Shown here: in pieces, positions 1-7,957 of the stretch
How the letters are laid out: every line of letters begins with the position of its first letter
Position numbering within the stretch: the stretch's first letter is position 1
From: Levilactobacillus fuyuanensis
Lineage (GTDB): Bacteria > Bacillota > Bacilli > Lactobacillales > Lactobacillaceae
Reading direction: 5' to 3'
NCBI RefSeq assembly: GCF_003946395.1
Contig: NZ_RHNZ01000013.1
Coordinates: 1 to 64,000 of the forward strand
Length of the DNA stretch: 64,000 bases
Translations under genes and position numbers: made by a program
Notes under the pieces: model-generated
Databases searched by the model: none
Seen by the model: the letters and a program-made list of their open reading frames with translations, nothing else
What the model was told of the DNA's origin: nothing

Positions 1-343
1 TTCATGGCCTTTTTGACTAGTCTGAATAAAGAACTGGTCTAGTAGAGCAGGTGTTGCACTTCAATTTTAAATCGAGGAAAAATTTTTTAATAACATTTGG
101 GTAAACGTTATCACTTTTGGAATATGTACATTTGTCTTAATGATTGTACAGTTCAAAATCTCGTTTCTAAATACAATGATTTTTCTCATGATAAATGTTC
201 TTATTGATGGTTGGCTTGTTTTTAAACAACGGAAGGGAAGTTAAATCCTACTTAACGACGTCACAATTTCTCTTAAGAAATATCGTTTTCAATCTTACCG
301 TCACACTTCGTTTATCAATTTGCCATGTAAAAGCAGCAAAAGA
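1..343. other. Left-edge region without a convincing gene
   Basis: An open frame runs from the window edge to a TAG at 40-42 on the plus strand and may be the last 13 codons of a truncated gene. A second frame ends at TAA 242-244 and encodes a strongly hydrophobic stretch (two possible membrane segments). Its only ATG is at 140 (34 codons) and has no good ribosome binding site; a longer version would need an ATT start at 95. It could be a small membrane protein or the remnant of one. Nothing else is recognisable. Confidence 0.3.
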
Positions 344-380
344 TTGGCCCTAGAAATCATAAAATGACTTCTAGGGCCAA
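344..380 (-). terminator. Terminator of the VOC-family gene
   Basis: A perfect 12-bp inverted repeat (344-355 with 369-380) sits just after the stop codon of the minus-strand gene at 385-852. On the minus strand it is followed by a T-rich stretch, as expected for a Rho-independent terminator. Confidence 0.8.
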
Positions 381-384
381 GCTT

Positions 385-852
385 TCATTGAATATTTGGA
401 TCTTTAATCTGGCTCCACGGCATCACGTGTAGCATCCACGAGATGCCATACTTATCGGTGAAGTGGCCCATCTTGCCACCCCAAAATTGCGATTCAAATG
501 GCATGTCGACCGTCACCGTACCGGAGGCGACAACCCGCTGATAAAAGTCCTCAGCTGCTTGAGCACTCGCAGCATCATCAGCGTTAATATCCAAGATCAT
601 ATCAATCTGATTTGTGGGTTCCGGTTTGCCACGAAACGCATCGGCACACTGGAAGTTCATCCCAAGAATGCTGAACCCAGCATGAATGGTAATATCGTCT
701 AAATTTGCATCCGCTGGCAACCCGAACTGCTTCGCCTGGGCTGCATCTGGACTAAAGCGATAAACGTCCGCGGCACCGAAGACCTCTTGATAATAGGCCA
801 AGGCATCCTTGGCGCTCTCAAACGAAATACTGGGAATCAATCGTGATTGCAC
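385..852 (-). CDS. VOC-superfamily (PhnB/glyoxalase-like) protein
   Basis: This 155-residue protein has the paired beta-alpha-beta-beta-beta pattern of the vicinal-oxygen-chelate fold in its PhnB-like branch. The N-terminal module starts SISFESAKDALAYYQEVFGA and the C-terminal module ends in HFTDKYGISWMLH. PhnB-like proteins are small cytoplasmic homodimers of mostly unknown substrate, despite the name they play no proven part in phosphonate use, and some are annotated as methyltransferase- or glyoxalase-like. The length is normal for the family. Translation starts at a GTG at 852, with an AAGGAG ribosome binding site about 10 bases upstream. It is a single-gene unit with its own terminator. 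The fold assignment is firm; the reaction is not known. Confidence 0.85.
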   Translation of the reverse strand: MQSRLIPSISFESAKDALAYYQEVFGAADVYRFSPDAAQAKQFGLPADANLDDITIHAGFSILGMNFQCADAFRGKPEPTNQIDMILDINADDAASAQAAEDFYQRVVASGTVTVDMPFESQFWGGKMGHFTDKYGISWMLHVMPWSQIKDPNIQ

Positions 853-959
853 GGCAAAACATCTCCTTGATTTGAATAGCCTAAGTGTACCAAGTTCCTT
901 GCTTACTGGGTAGTGATTACCCTTAACCAGCTCAGAATTTCTGGCTGTTTTAAACCAAA

Positions 960-975
960 TGTTTCATGTGAAACA
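960..975. promoter_or_regulatory. parS-type ParB binding site (one variant arm)
   Basis: TGTTTCATGTGAAACA is a perfect 16-bp palindrome that differs from the canonical parS TGTTTCACGTGAAACA at one central base. It lies between a VOC gene and a T-box leader, about 21 kb left of the origin. Four similar sites occur elsewhere in the window. Confidence 0.7.
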
Positions 976-1076
976 TCGGGAAAATTTCATTCTAGAAAAC
1001 TATTTTTAACCCAAATGCTACTATAAGGTGTCTCCGCCACATGATTACCCTACCTCCACAATTTCAAATTTTCCCG

Positions 1077-1104
1077 TTGACAATCCCCATTTCCGTGATA
1101 AACT
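1077..1104 (+). promoter_or_regulatory. Promoter of the T-box/oppA transcript
   Basis: TTGACA (1077-1082) is followed after 16 bases by TAAACT (1099-1104). Transcription would start near 1111, just before the T-box leader. Confidence 0.6.
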
Positions 1105-1134
1105 AGCAATTATTAACAATTGATTAGAAAATTA

Positions 1135-1456
1135 AAAAGTGATGATGAAGTCCAGTAACGCAGGTCACCCCTTGTTAGCGAACCCGGTTTAGTGAGAGCG
1201 GGTCAAGGTCGCCAGCGCGAACATCCCTTCGGAGCTGTTTGCCGAAATTAAAGTAAGTCTATACCGGTAGCAACCGTTATCAATGCAGTGAATCGCGAGT
1301 GTGGTTCGTATCCCAGTAGATCCTAGACTCTGGGAACGTCCTTCTAGGAAGCTCGCCGTTCATGGATAGCGCTACTTTTTGAGTAGCAAAAATAAGGTGG
1401 TACCGTGCAGACTGCGCCCTTACGGAGAGTTTTTTCCGTAGGGGCGCATTTTTTAT
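1135..1456 (+). ncRNA. T-box riboswitch leader (tRNA-sensing)
   Basis: The leader carries the T-box signature AAGGTGGTACCGTG (1393-1406), which forms the antiterminator that pairs with the acceptor end of uncharged tRNA. It is followed by a strong terminator (1413-1454, arms TGCGCCC... and ...GGGGCGCA, then a T run). Upstream, stem I shows the AGTAA loop-E strand near 1153 and the distal AGCGAACCCGG...GTGAGAGC elements. The specifier loop appears to read GAA-CAT-CC near 1219-1226, so the sensed tRNA may be tRNA-His (CAU). A one-base shift would give AUC (Ile), so the specificity is tentative. The riboswitch would switch on the peptide-binding lipoprotein gene at 1501 during starvation for that amino acid. 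Confidence 0.9.
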
Positions 1457-1500
1457 TTTCAGGGTATTTCTAATCAATTGAAATTCTAGGAGGTTTTTGT

Positions 1501-3102
1501 ATGAAACATCTCGCCTATACCGCACCGTTAGTCCTACTTTTACTCCTCACCCTGAGTGGCTGCGGCAGCGCTGCCGGTAACACCACTAAGAATCGCACAC
1601 TTAATGTCACGCTTCCCAGCGAACCCGCCACCGCCGACCCCAACAAGTCGACCGATACCAACAGCGGGAGCGTGATCTCCCAGACCATGGAAGGTCTCTA
1701 TACTTATGATCAATCCGGCAAGATCGTTGCCGGCGTCGCCACTAAGGTGGTTAAACCCACCAACAACGGCAAAACATATACGTTTAACCTTCGTAAGACG
1801 GCCAAATGGGCCAACGGACAGCCCGTCACCGCACAAGACTTTGTCACGTCACTACGTCGCTGGGTCGACCCGAAGACCAAGGCCCAATACGCCAATAAGC
1901 TTTCCGCCATCAAAGGTTACGCCGCAATCCAAAACGGTAAGGCGGACCCCTCCACGTTCGGCGTGAAGGCCCTCAGCAAGACCAAGCTCCAGATCACGCT
2001 GAGTCAGGCCGTTCCCTACTTCGACGACCTCGTCTCCGACTACTATCCTCTGAACACTGCCACCGTGAAGAAGTACGGGCAGAAATACGGGACCAATGCC
2101 GCCAAGACCATGAGTAATGGCGCCTACAAGCTCGTCGGCTGGACCGGGAGTAACTCGTCCTGGACCTACGTCAAGAACACCCACTACTGGGATGCCAAAA
2201 ACGTGAAAATCAAGAAGGTCAAAGTTGACGTCACTAAGGATGAAAGTACCGCGGCCACGCTGTTCAAGAGCGGCAAGATCCAGGAAACGACCGTCAGTGG
2301 CCAATACGTCCGGGCCAATGCCAACAACAAGCAGCTCCACAAGACGCTGCAGGGCCGGCTACAGTACCTCTACGTCAACAGTAAGAAGACCGCAACCAAC
2401 TCCGAAAACTTGCGACAGGCCGTCTCCTACGTAACCAACCGGGAAACACTGACCAGCAAAGTCTTGGCGGATGGCTCCAAGCCCGCTCTCAACGCCGTTC
2501 CACGTGGTGATCAGACCAATCCAAAGACTGGTGAAGACATGGCAACCCAACTGGGAAATCTCCTGCCGACCGACGTTGCCAAGGCCAAGACGTACTGGGC
2601 TAAGTATTTGAAGGAAACCGGCAAGACTAAGGTCACCTTGAATCTATTGACCGACGACACCGATGATGACAAGCACGTCGGCACCTATCTCCAATCCGTG
2701 ATGGAAAAGAACTTCAAGGGTCTGACGGTCACCACGACCTCCATCCCCCACGCCCAACACGTGGCACGGGACTTCGCCGGCACCTTCGAACTAAACCTGA
2801 CCGGTTGGTCCACCAATTTACTAGATGCCTCAGACTTCTTAGACCTTGCGGCAAAAGACAACACGGTCAACTTCACCGGCTGGAACGATACCCCATTCAA
2901 CGCACTCCTAGCCAAGGCAGAAACTCAAACGGGCCTGGCCCGCTACAACACCTTAATGGATGCCAACCAACGCCTGATGGCGGTCAAAGGCTACATCCCA
3001 CTGTACCAGCCATCACAGGCCAAGCTCGTCAGCAAGGATGTCGGTGGCCTAAAGGATACGCTGTTGCACGGCGCGCAATATAAGTATGCGTACTGGAAGT
3101 AG
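1501..3102 (+). CDS. Peptide ABC transporter substrate-binding lipoprotein (OppA-like, orphan)
   Basis: This 533-residue protein belongs to solute-binding protein family 5 (SBP_bac_5). It starts with a lipoprotein signal (hydrophobic LVLLLLLTLSGC, cysteine near residue 21), so it should be anchored on the outer face of the membrane. The family's N-terminal features follow: SEPATADPNKSTDTNSGSV and the WANGQPVTAQDFVTSLRRW segment. Length and architecture match oligopeptide-binding OppA proteins. No permease or ATPase gene is nearby, so it would have to share an Opp system encoded elsewhere. The T-box in its leader implies induction when one particular aminoacyl-tRNA runs short, so it probably scavenges peptides that supply that amino acid. 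The ATG at 1501 follows an AGGAGG ribosome binding site. A hairpin repeat begins one base after the stop codon. Confidence 0.9.
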   Translation: MKHLAYTAPLVLLLLLTLSGCGSAAGNTTKNRTLNVTLPSEPATADPNKSTDTNSGSVISQTMEGLYTYDQSGKIVAGVATKVVKPTNNGKTYTFNLRKTAKWANGQPVTAQDFVTSLRRWVDPKTKAQYANKLSAIKGYAAIQNGKADPSTFGVKALSKTKLQITLSQAVPYFDDLVSDYYPLNTATVKKYGQKYGTNAAKTMSNGAYKLVGWTGSNSSWTYVKNTHYWDAKNVKIKKVKVDVTKDESTAATLFKSGKIQETTVSGQYVRANANNKQLHKTLQGRLQYLYVNSKKTATNSENLRQAVSYVTNRETLTSKVLADGSKPALNAVPRGDQTNPKTGEDMATQLGNLLPTDVAKAKTYWAKYLKETGKTKVTLNLLTDDTDDDKHVGTYLQSVMEKNFKGLTVTTTSIPHAQHVARDFAGTFELNLTGWSTNLLDASDFLDLAAKDNTVNFTGWNDTPFNALLAKAETQTGLARYNTLMDANQRLMAVKGYIPLYQPSQAKLVSKDVGGLKDTLLHGAQYKYAYWK

Positions 3103-3103
3103 A

Positions 3104-3219
3104 GAGTGGAGCAAGCCGCTTAGATTCTGAGCATTAACGTCATTAAGTGCCCGCTCGGTGGAACCGAGCCGGTGCTTAATGGGGTTAAGCGCAGGAATCT
3201 GGCTTGCGCAACTCGTTTC
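3104..3219 (+). repeat. Paired-hairpin repeat, locus A unit 1
   Basis: The unit begins GAGTGGAGCAAGCC immediately after the oppA-like stop codon and ends GGCTTGCGCAACTCGTTTC. GAGT/ACTC, GCAAGCC/GGCTTGC and AGATTC/GAATCT form nested stems around the conserved segments CTGAGCATTAACG and GGGTTAAGCGCAG and a variable apical hairpin. The same plan recurs at 18.6, 23.6 and 47.4 kb with different but still complementary arms. Confidence 0.85.
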
Positions 3220-3225
3220 AGACCA

Positions 3226-3361
3226 GAGTGTGAAGAAGGGCGGTAGGTCCTGAGCATTAACGTAGCTAAGTGCCTGCTTGGCTGGGTTAAGCGCAGGGAC
3301 CTGCCCGACTGAACACGTTTCAGCAGCCGCATATTTCCGGATATCGTGGCGAGAGCAAGTC
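3226..3361 (+). repeat. Paired-hairpin repeat, locus A unit 2 plus tail
   Basis: This second unit runs from GAGTGTG to ACACGTTTC (3226-3321), with the stem AGGTCC/GGACCT and the same conserved inner segments. It is followed by a tail, GCCGCATATTTCC then TGGCGAGAGCAAGTC, that is also present after locus B (to about 23,857). The rest of the gap, to 3624, holds no recognisable gene, only C-rich, low-complexity sequence. Confidence 0.85.
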
Positions 3362-3624
3362 TAACGAACCAAACAAAACTAACCAGCAACAACGCTTCAA
3401 ACCAAAGTAAAACCAAGTTATCATCACGCACACCCAAGCCGCCCGTACCCCAAGCCCCAGTCCACAGCCACCACCAAGACATCCTCAAATGTTTCCGGCG
3501 ACTGTGATCTCGATGCTTCAGGTCTGTGCGGCGCCTCACCAGAACTATGTATCAAACCAAACCATAACGATTTCTATACATTCTCACCTATATAATCACG
3601 ACACAAAATTCAGGAGGAATTTAT

Positions 3625-4809
3625 ATGACCAAAACCACTTTCTTTAATTTCACCTTATTTGATGGCACCACCGATCAAAATCAAGCCGACGCGTGGTTTA
3701 CCGTCGACGACGCTTCCGGTAAATTAGTCGACCGCGGGCAGGGCACACCCGCACCGGCTGACGCCAACGTCGACCTCAACGGCCAATACGTCATGCCGGG
3801 ATTCATGAACGTTCACGTCCACGTCACCGCCGACACGCAGGCACTCCAAGGTAAGGAACACTCCGAAGCCGAGGCTGGCGTTCTGGCCTTCACCAACTTA
3901 CAAACCCTACTCAAGTCCGGCGTCACCTATGTCCGGGGATGCGGAACCGGCTACGATGCCGACGTTAAACTGAAGAAGCTTCAACAATCCGGACAACTGC
4001 CCCATACGCCGCACATGTTAACCTCCGGCAAAGCCTTCTCAATGACGGGGGGTCATGGGGACTCCCCTCACGGCGGACACGCGGTCGACTCTCCCGATGA
4101 AATGCGCAAGGCCGTCCGCACCGCATTTAAGAATGGTGCCGAGAGCATCAAGGTCATGGCGACTGGTGGTGTCATGACGCCCAACGACTTCATGGAAGAC
4201 GCGCAACTCTCCGTGGCCGAAATGCACGTGGCCGTTGAGGAGGCTCATCACAAGCGTCGGGTCGTTGCCGCCCATGCCGAGGGTAATCCCGGTATCCAAA
4301 ACGCCTTAGACGCTGGCGTGGACTCCGTAGAACATGGCTTCTACGTCACCGAGGATGAGGCCAAACAGATGGTCAAGCAAGGCACCTACCTGACACCGAC
4401 GCTGATCGCCGAATGGGTCATCCCCGAACAGGGCCACGGCGTCTTACCCGATTGGGAAGTCAAGAAGGCCGCCGATGCGTTAGATGACACCTACGTTAAC
4501 ATGCGTCGGGCCTTCCAACTCGGGGTGAAGTTCACCTGTGGGACCGATGCCGGGACGCCTTTCAACGGCTTTGATTTAACGCCCAGTGAATTTGGCCTCC
4601 TAACTAAATTGGGCATGACCCCTGCTCAGGCCTACCAGTGTTCGACCTTGAACTCGGCCGCCTTGATGGGCGTCGACCAGGAATACGGCACCCTGGAAGT
4701 CGGCAAATTCGCTGATTTCCAAGTCCTGAAGGCCGACCCACTTGCCGATACCGCAAACGTCGTTCAGACCGACAAACAGGTCTACCTCGGCGGTCACCGC
4801 GAGTTCTAA
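3625..4809 (+). CDS. Metal-dependent amidohydrolase (imidazolonepropionase/prolidase-like)
   Basis: This 394-residue cytoplasmic TIM-barrel hydrolase belongs to the amidohydrolase superfamily. The first metal-binding motif is HVHV (near residue 66). Next come a SIKVMATGG strand with the candidate bridging lysine, then AAHAEG and VEHGF, which supply two metal histidines, and finally CGTDAGTP with the catalytic aspartate. The beta-sandwich formed by the two ends (GQYVMPGFMNVH at the start, VGKFADFQVL at the end) is typical of the imidazolonepropionase-related branch. Members cleave cyclic amides or Xaa-Pro/Xaa-Arg dipeptides, so the substrate cannot be read from sequence. The ATG is preceded by AGGAGGA. 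It stands alone between a repeat locus and its own terminator. Confidence 0.85.
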   Translation: MTKTTFFNFTLFDGTTDQNQADAWFTVDDASGKLVDRGQGTPAPADANVDLNGQYVMPGFMNVHVHVTADTQALQGKEHSEAEAGVLAFTNLQTLLKSGVTYVRGCGTGYDADVKLKKLQQSGQLPHTPHMLTSGKAFSMTGGHGDSPHGGHAVDSPDEMRKAVRTAFKNGAESIKVMATGGVMTPNDFMEDAQLSVAEMHVAVEEAHHKRRVVAAHAEGNPGIQNALDAGVDSVEHGFYVTEDEAKQMVKQGTYLTPTLIAEWVIPEQGHGVLPDWEVKKAADALDDTYVNMRRAFQLGVKFTCGTDAGTPFNGFDLTPSEFGLLTKLGMTPAQAYQCSTLNSAALMGVDQEYGTLEVGKFADFQVLKADPLADTANVVQTDKQVYLGGHREF

Positions 4810-4821
4810 ATCTTGTTAAAG

Positions 4822-4872
4822 AGCAATGCGTCCGCATGGGATCCGACCCCTGGTGCTGGCGCATTGCTTTTT
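4822..4872 (+). terminator. Terminator of the amidohydrolase gene
   Basis: AGCAATGCG pairs with CGCATTGCT and is followed by a short T run, 13 bases after the stop codon. Confidence 0.8.
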
Positions 4873-5021
4873 ATAGTTTTGCCCCGTCACCAAAATATTT
4901 ATTTTGTTATATTAACGATTTACCAGTTGACTTTTATTTTTACTCCGTTAAACTGAGGAGACCTTCCTCAGTTTCGAGGAAACTACCATTAGCCTCACCA
5001 AAAATATAAGCATACAACTCA

Positions 5022-5055
5022 AAATGGACCAGTCGGCGATTACGCTGGTCCATTT
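5022..5055 (-). terminator. Hairpin terminator of gldA
   Basis: AAATGGACCAG pairs with CTGGTCCATTT around a 12-base loop, 46 bases beyond the gldA stop codon. The T tract is modest. Confidence 0.65.
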
Positions 5056-5101
5056 CTAATTGACTGATAAACCTGCTAAACATGTATCAATTGAAATAAT
5101 T

Positions 5102-6217
5102 CTAGAATCGACGCTGCATCTGCCGAGACAATTCATCGGTGGCCTTCATCGCAGAAAAGACATCGCGGGCGCTCACCGGAAAGCCCATGTTGTGGATGGT
5201 TTCTCCGGATTGGACCGTCAGTTTGGCAACCTTCATCAGATCCTCATCACTGGCCTCATCCAAATGAAGGTCGGCCAAGGTCGTTGGCAACCCTAGGTCG
5301 GCTTCAAAGTCCAGATAACGTTGGAATTCGGCATCGGTGGCTCCCTCCAAAACCAAGTTGAGAAGTGTCCCGAACGCCACCTTTTGCCCGTGTGATAGCT
5401 TATGCACGTCGCCGGAGAGCGCGGTCAGACCATTCTGGAAGCTATGAGCCGCAGCCAGGCCCGAGCTCTCGGCCCCAACACCACTCAGAAGAATATTGGC
5501 CTCGATGATATGATTCAACGCCGGCGTAACCACATGATCCGCGGCTGCGGACACGGCTTGGCCAGTGTATTTGAACAACAGTGACTCACACTTCTCGGCA
5601 AGGGCTAACCCGTCGGCCGTCTGGTCGGTCTGTAAGGGTAGCAGCGTGGTGGCTCGGGGCCGTGCGACCGTCTGCGCCTCAACGTTGGTCGACAGCGCGT
5701 CCGCAATCCCGTCGACCAGAAAACGCACGGGTGCTCCGGCAATCACGGTCGAATCCACTAGTACCAAGTCGGGGTTCTTGTCATAGAATTGGTACTTCAA
5801 GAACTCCCCATTGGGTGAATAGATGACGCTCAACCGCGTGCACGGCGAATCGTTCGATGCCAGCGTAGGCACAATCACGACGGGCACGTGGAGCTGATCG
5901 CCGACGGCCTTGGTCGTATCGTTGGTCTTTCCACCGCCTAGAGCGATGACGAATTTGGCATCCCTAGCCTCTCCGATAGCTTGAATCCGTGCAATTTCTT
6001 CCGGAGAACTCTCGCCGTTAAAGTGGATATGCTCAATCTTGAGCCCGTCCGCCGTCAGATGATGATAGAACTGCCCACCCACTAATTCCCAAACGATATC
6101 GTCGGCAATCAATAGGCCACGGTTACCAAACGGCGCAATGTAGCGGGCCGCGTGCTGCAGAAGCTGGTCACCCTGAACGTAGGTCGAGGGACTCGCAAAT
6201 GCTGTAATCATTTCCAA
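5102..6217 (-). CDS. gldA: Glycerol dehydrogenase (iron-containing alcohol dehydrogenase family)
   Basis: This 371-residue NAD-dependent enzyme oxidises glycerol to dihydroxyacetone, or reduces it in reverse, in the cytoplasm. The N-terminal domain holds the nucleotide-binding loop ALGGGKTNDTTKA and the PTLASNDSPCT segment. The C-terminal helical domain holds the three expected metal ligands: the Asp of DGIADALSTNVEAQ, the His of AAHSFQNGL and the His of KLSHGQKVAFG. Length and motifs fit GldA rather than the longer alcohol dehydrogenases. The ATG at 6217 is preceded by GAGGAGG. The gene is monocistronic, running away from the origin with its own terminator; no glycerol kinase or dihydroxyacetone kinase gene is adjacent. 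Confidence 0.92.
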   Translation of the reverse strand: MEMITAFASPSTYVQGDQLLQHAARYIAPFGNRGLLIADDIVWELVGGQFYHHLTADGLKIEHIHFNGESSPEEIARIQAIGEARDAKFVIALGGGKTNDTTKAVGDQLHVPVVIVPTLASNDSPCTRLSVIYSPNGEFLKYQFYDKNPDLVLVDSTVIAGAPVRFLVDGIADALSTNVEAQTVARPRATTLLPLQTDQTADGLALAEKCESLLFKYTGQAVSAAADHVVTPALNHIIEANILLSGVGAESSGLAAAHSFQNGLTALSGDVHKLSHGQKVAFGTLLNLVLEGATDAEFQRYLDFEADLGLPTTLADLHLDEASDEDLMKVAKLTVQSGETIHNMGFPVSARDVFSAMKATDELSRQMQRRF

Positions 6218-6326
6218 TACCTCCTCATTGAACTAGCTCCCATTCTAAAGAGTTCTCACAAAATCCAGCGACCAACGACTTCGCTTCTGCGATTTAAGAT
6301 AGCCAATGCCCGCAACTAGTCAAAAA

Positions 6327-6355
6327 GGAGACTGCAGGTGTTCGCCACAGTCTCC
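6327..6355 (-). terminator. Second hairpin after the rpsR operon
   Basis: GGAGACTG pairs with CAGTCTCC, and the minus strand continues TTTTTGAC. It is a possible back-up terminator beyond the rpsR terminator, in the gap before gldA. Confidence 0.55.
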
Positions 6356-6423
6356 TCAAAAATGATCCATGAAGTCTCTACACAACTACCAAGCATATTA
6401 CGCGCATTTACGCTAATTTTGCC

Positions 6424-6457
6424 AAAAAAAAAGAACCAACACCTGAGTGTTAGTTCT
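6424..6457 (-). terminator. Terminator of rpsF-ssb-rpsR
   Basis: On the minus strand AGAACTAACACTCAGGTGTT continues into GGTTCT and a run of eight or more T, directly after the rpsR stop codon. Confidence 0.85.
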
Positions 6458-6464
6458 TAATAGA

Positions 6465-6701
6465 CTACTCTTCGCTAACGAATGGCATTAAGCCCATGAT
6501 CCGTGAACGCTTGATAGCAATAGTTAACTTACGTTGGTTCTTGGCACTAGTACCAGTAACCCGGCGAGGTAAGATCTTACCCCGTTCGGAGATAAACCGA
6601 CGTAATAAGTCAGTATCCTTGTAATCAATGTATTCAATGTGGTTGGCTGCAATAAAATCAACCTTCCGACGGCGACGGCCGCCACGACGTTGTCCTGCCA
6701 T
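6465..6701 (-). CDS. rpsR: 30S ribosomal protein bS18
   Basis: This is the 78-residue small-subunit protein S18, with the basic N-terminus [14 protein letters not shown], the [17 protein letters not shown] core and the [20 protein letters not shown] end. S18 binds the platform of the 30S subunit as a heterodimer with S6. It is the last gene of the rpsF-ssb-rpsR operon, 28 bases after ssb, which is the standard Firmicute arrangement. The start ATG is preceded by GAGGAGG. Confidence 0.98.
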   Translation of the reverse strand: MAGQRRGGRRRRKVDFIAANHIEYIDYKDTDLLRRFISERGKILPRRVTGTSAKNQRKLTIAIKRSRIMGLMPFVSEE

Positions 6702-6729
6702 GAGAAATTCCCTCCTCGTATTTTAGTGT

Positions 6730-7299
6730 TTAGAACGGTAAATCATCATCGGAAATGTCAATTGAATCGCCGGTGTTCGCAAACGGATCAGCTGAGTTAT
6801 TCCCAGCATTGTTGCCGTTATTGTTACTTGGGGATGGATTCGAGTTTTGCGATGGGGCCGTCGAAGACGGGTTCCCACTCGTAAATGGATTGGCATTTTG
6901 ATTCTGATTCTGTTGAGGAGCATTATTCGCTGGGTTACCGCCGTAGTTCGTGTTGCCGCCATTGTTGTTCGCGTTGCGAGAACGTGGTTCGAGGAACGAA
7001 AAGTCCTCGACAACAACTTCGGTAACATAAACCCGTTGGCCCTGTTGATTTTCGTAATTCCGGGTCTGAATCCGACCTTCAATACCGACAAGGGAACCCT
7101 TGTGGAAGAAGTTCGCAAAGTTTTCCGCGGACTTGCGCCAGATGACGCAACTTACGAAATCAGCTTCCCGTTCACCAGTTTTGTTGGTGAACCGCCGATC
7201 AACGGCCAAGGTAAACGTGGCAACAGCAGCACCGCCTTGGGTGTATCGTAAGTCAACATCCCGTGTCAGTCGGCCAGTTAGTACTACTCGGTTGATCAT
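6730..7299 (-). CDS. ssb: Single-stranded DNA-binding protein
   Basis: This 189-residue protein has an N-terminal OB fold ([20 protein letters not shown], then [16 protein letters not shown]), a long low-complexity linker rich in Asn, Gln, Ser and Pro (about residues 110-175), and the acidic tip DDDLPF that recruits repair and replication partners. It coats single-stranded DNA at forks. The linker's repeated AAC/AAT codons make this stretch prone to length change. It lies between rpsF and rpsR and is co-transcribed with them. Confidence 0.98.
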   Translation of the reverse strand: MINRVVLTGRLTRDVDLRYTQGGAAVATFTLAVDRRFTNKTGEREADFVSCVIWRKSAENFANFFHKGSLVGIEGRIQTRNYENQQGQRVYVTEVVVEDFSFLEPRSRNANNNGGNTNYGGNPANNAPQQNQNQNANPFTSGNPSSTAPSQNSNPSPSNNNGNNAGNNSADPFANTGDSIDISDDDLPF

Positions 7300-7340
7300 T
7301 GCTGAATAACTCCTCTCAAAATTAAAAGTTTAAAGTCAAA

Positions 7341-7637
7341 TTAGTCTTCGCGCTTAACGATCATGTGACGTAAGATGCTGTCGTTGATCTTAGCTAAACG
7401 GTCAAATTCGTTCAATGCTGCATCGTCATCAGCGTTTACAGTAATAACGTGGTAGATACCTTCGTTAAAACCACCGATTTCGTAAGCAAAACGACGCTTA
7501 GACCAATCCTTTGAATCAAGGATGTCGGCACCGTTATCCTTAAGCAACTTGTCGAAGCGTTCAACCAAAGCGGTCTTTGCGGCATCGTCAAGGTCTGGAC
7601 GAATAATGTAGGTAATTTCGTATTTAGTAGTTTCCAT
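7341..7637 (-). CDS. rpsF: 30S ribosomal protein bS6
   Basis: This 98-residue ferredoxin-like protein S6 shows the family start [16 protein letters not shown], the central [12 protein letters not shown] strand and the end RHMIVKRED. It pairs with S18 on the 30S platform. It is first in the rpsF-ssb-rpsR operon, with a strong AAGGAGG site upstream and a structured leader (7638-7722). Confidence 0.98.
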   Translation of the reverse strand: METTKYEITYIIRPDLDDAAKTALVERFDKLLKDNGADILDSKDWSKRRFAYEIGGFNEGIYHVITVNADDDAALNEFDRLAKINDSILRHMIVKRED

Positions 7638-7649
7638 GAATGTTACACC

Positions 7650-7722
7650 TCCTTATGGACTTCAGGCCCCCGCTGCGATGCGGGAGCAAGGAGAGACTCT
7701 AGCGAAAGCCAGATACTCACAA
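7650..7722 (-). promoter_or_regulatory. Possible S6:S18-binding leader of rpsF
   Basis: The 85-base leader contains a GC-rich hairpin (GCTCCCGC ... GCGGGGGC on the minus strand) enclosed by weaker pairing and lying directly before the ribosome binding site. Many bacteria autoregulate rpsF through an S6:S18 complex that binds a CCG-containing hairpin at this position. The location and the CCG-rich stem fit, but the detailed motif was not verified. Confidence 0.45.
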
Positions 7723-7728
7723 GCTAGT

Positions 7729-7757
7729 AGTATAGCATAAATCATTTCGTTAAGCAA
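7729..7757 (-). promoter_or_regulatory. Promoter of rpsF-ssb-rpsR
   Basis: On the minus strand TTGCTT (7752-7757) is followed after 17 bases by an extended -10, TGCTATACT (hexamer 7729-7734). Confidence 0.7.
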
Positions 7758-7916
7758 ATCGGGGCCGACCGACGGGTGCTGCTTACGCTACACTACTTAA
7801 CTACGTGGAGAATGACCAAATATTTTTTAATTTCCAAAATTATTTTATTTTTAAGCAAGAAATGTCTGCTTATCCGTGGTCCATCGGGTTTTTAGATGAA
7901 AAGGGGGCCACGAGAA

Positions 7917-7942
7917 ACGCGACCAGAATCAATCTGATCGCG
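7917..7942 (-). terminator. Terminator after the small ORF downstream of the Rgg-type gene
   Basis: CGCGATCAGA pairs with TCTGGTCGCG (one wobble) around TTGA, followed by TTTCTC on the minus strand. It lies 15 bases beyond the stop codon of the 40-codon ORF. The same region could also form a longer outer GCCACG/CGTGGC stem. Confidence 0.5.
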
Positions 7943-7957
7943 CTGATTGCTTTAATT

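Noticed and set aside
1280-1525. 81-codon minus-strand frame over the T-box
   Set aside because: It overlaps a clear riboswitch and the start of the oppA-like gene and has no start signal.
3120-3539. 139-codon minus-strand open frame across the locus A repeats
   Set aside because: It is created by the hairpin repeats, has no ribosome binding site and is rich in Arg/Ser/Leu with no family resemblance. A similar frame arises at 23,660-23,854 in locus B for the same reason.
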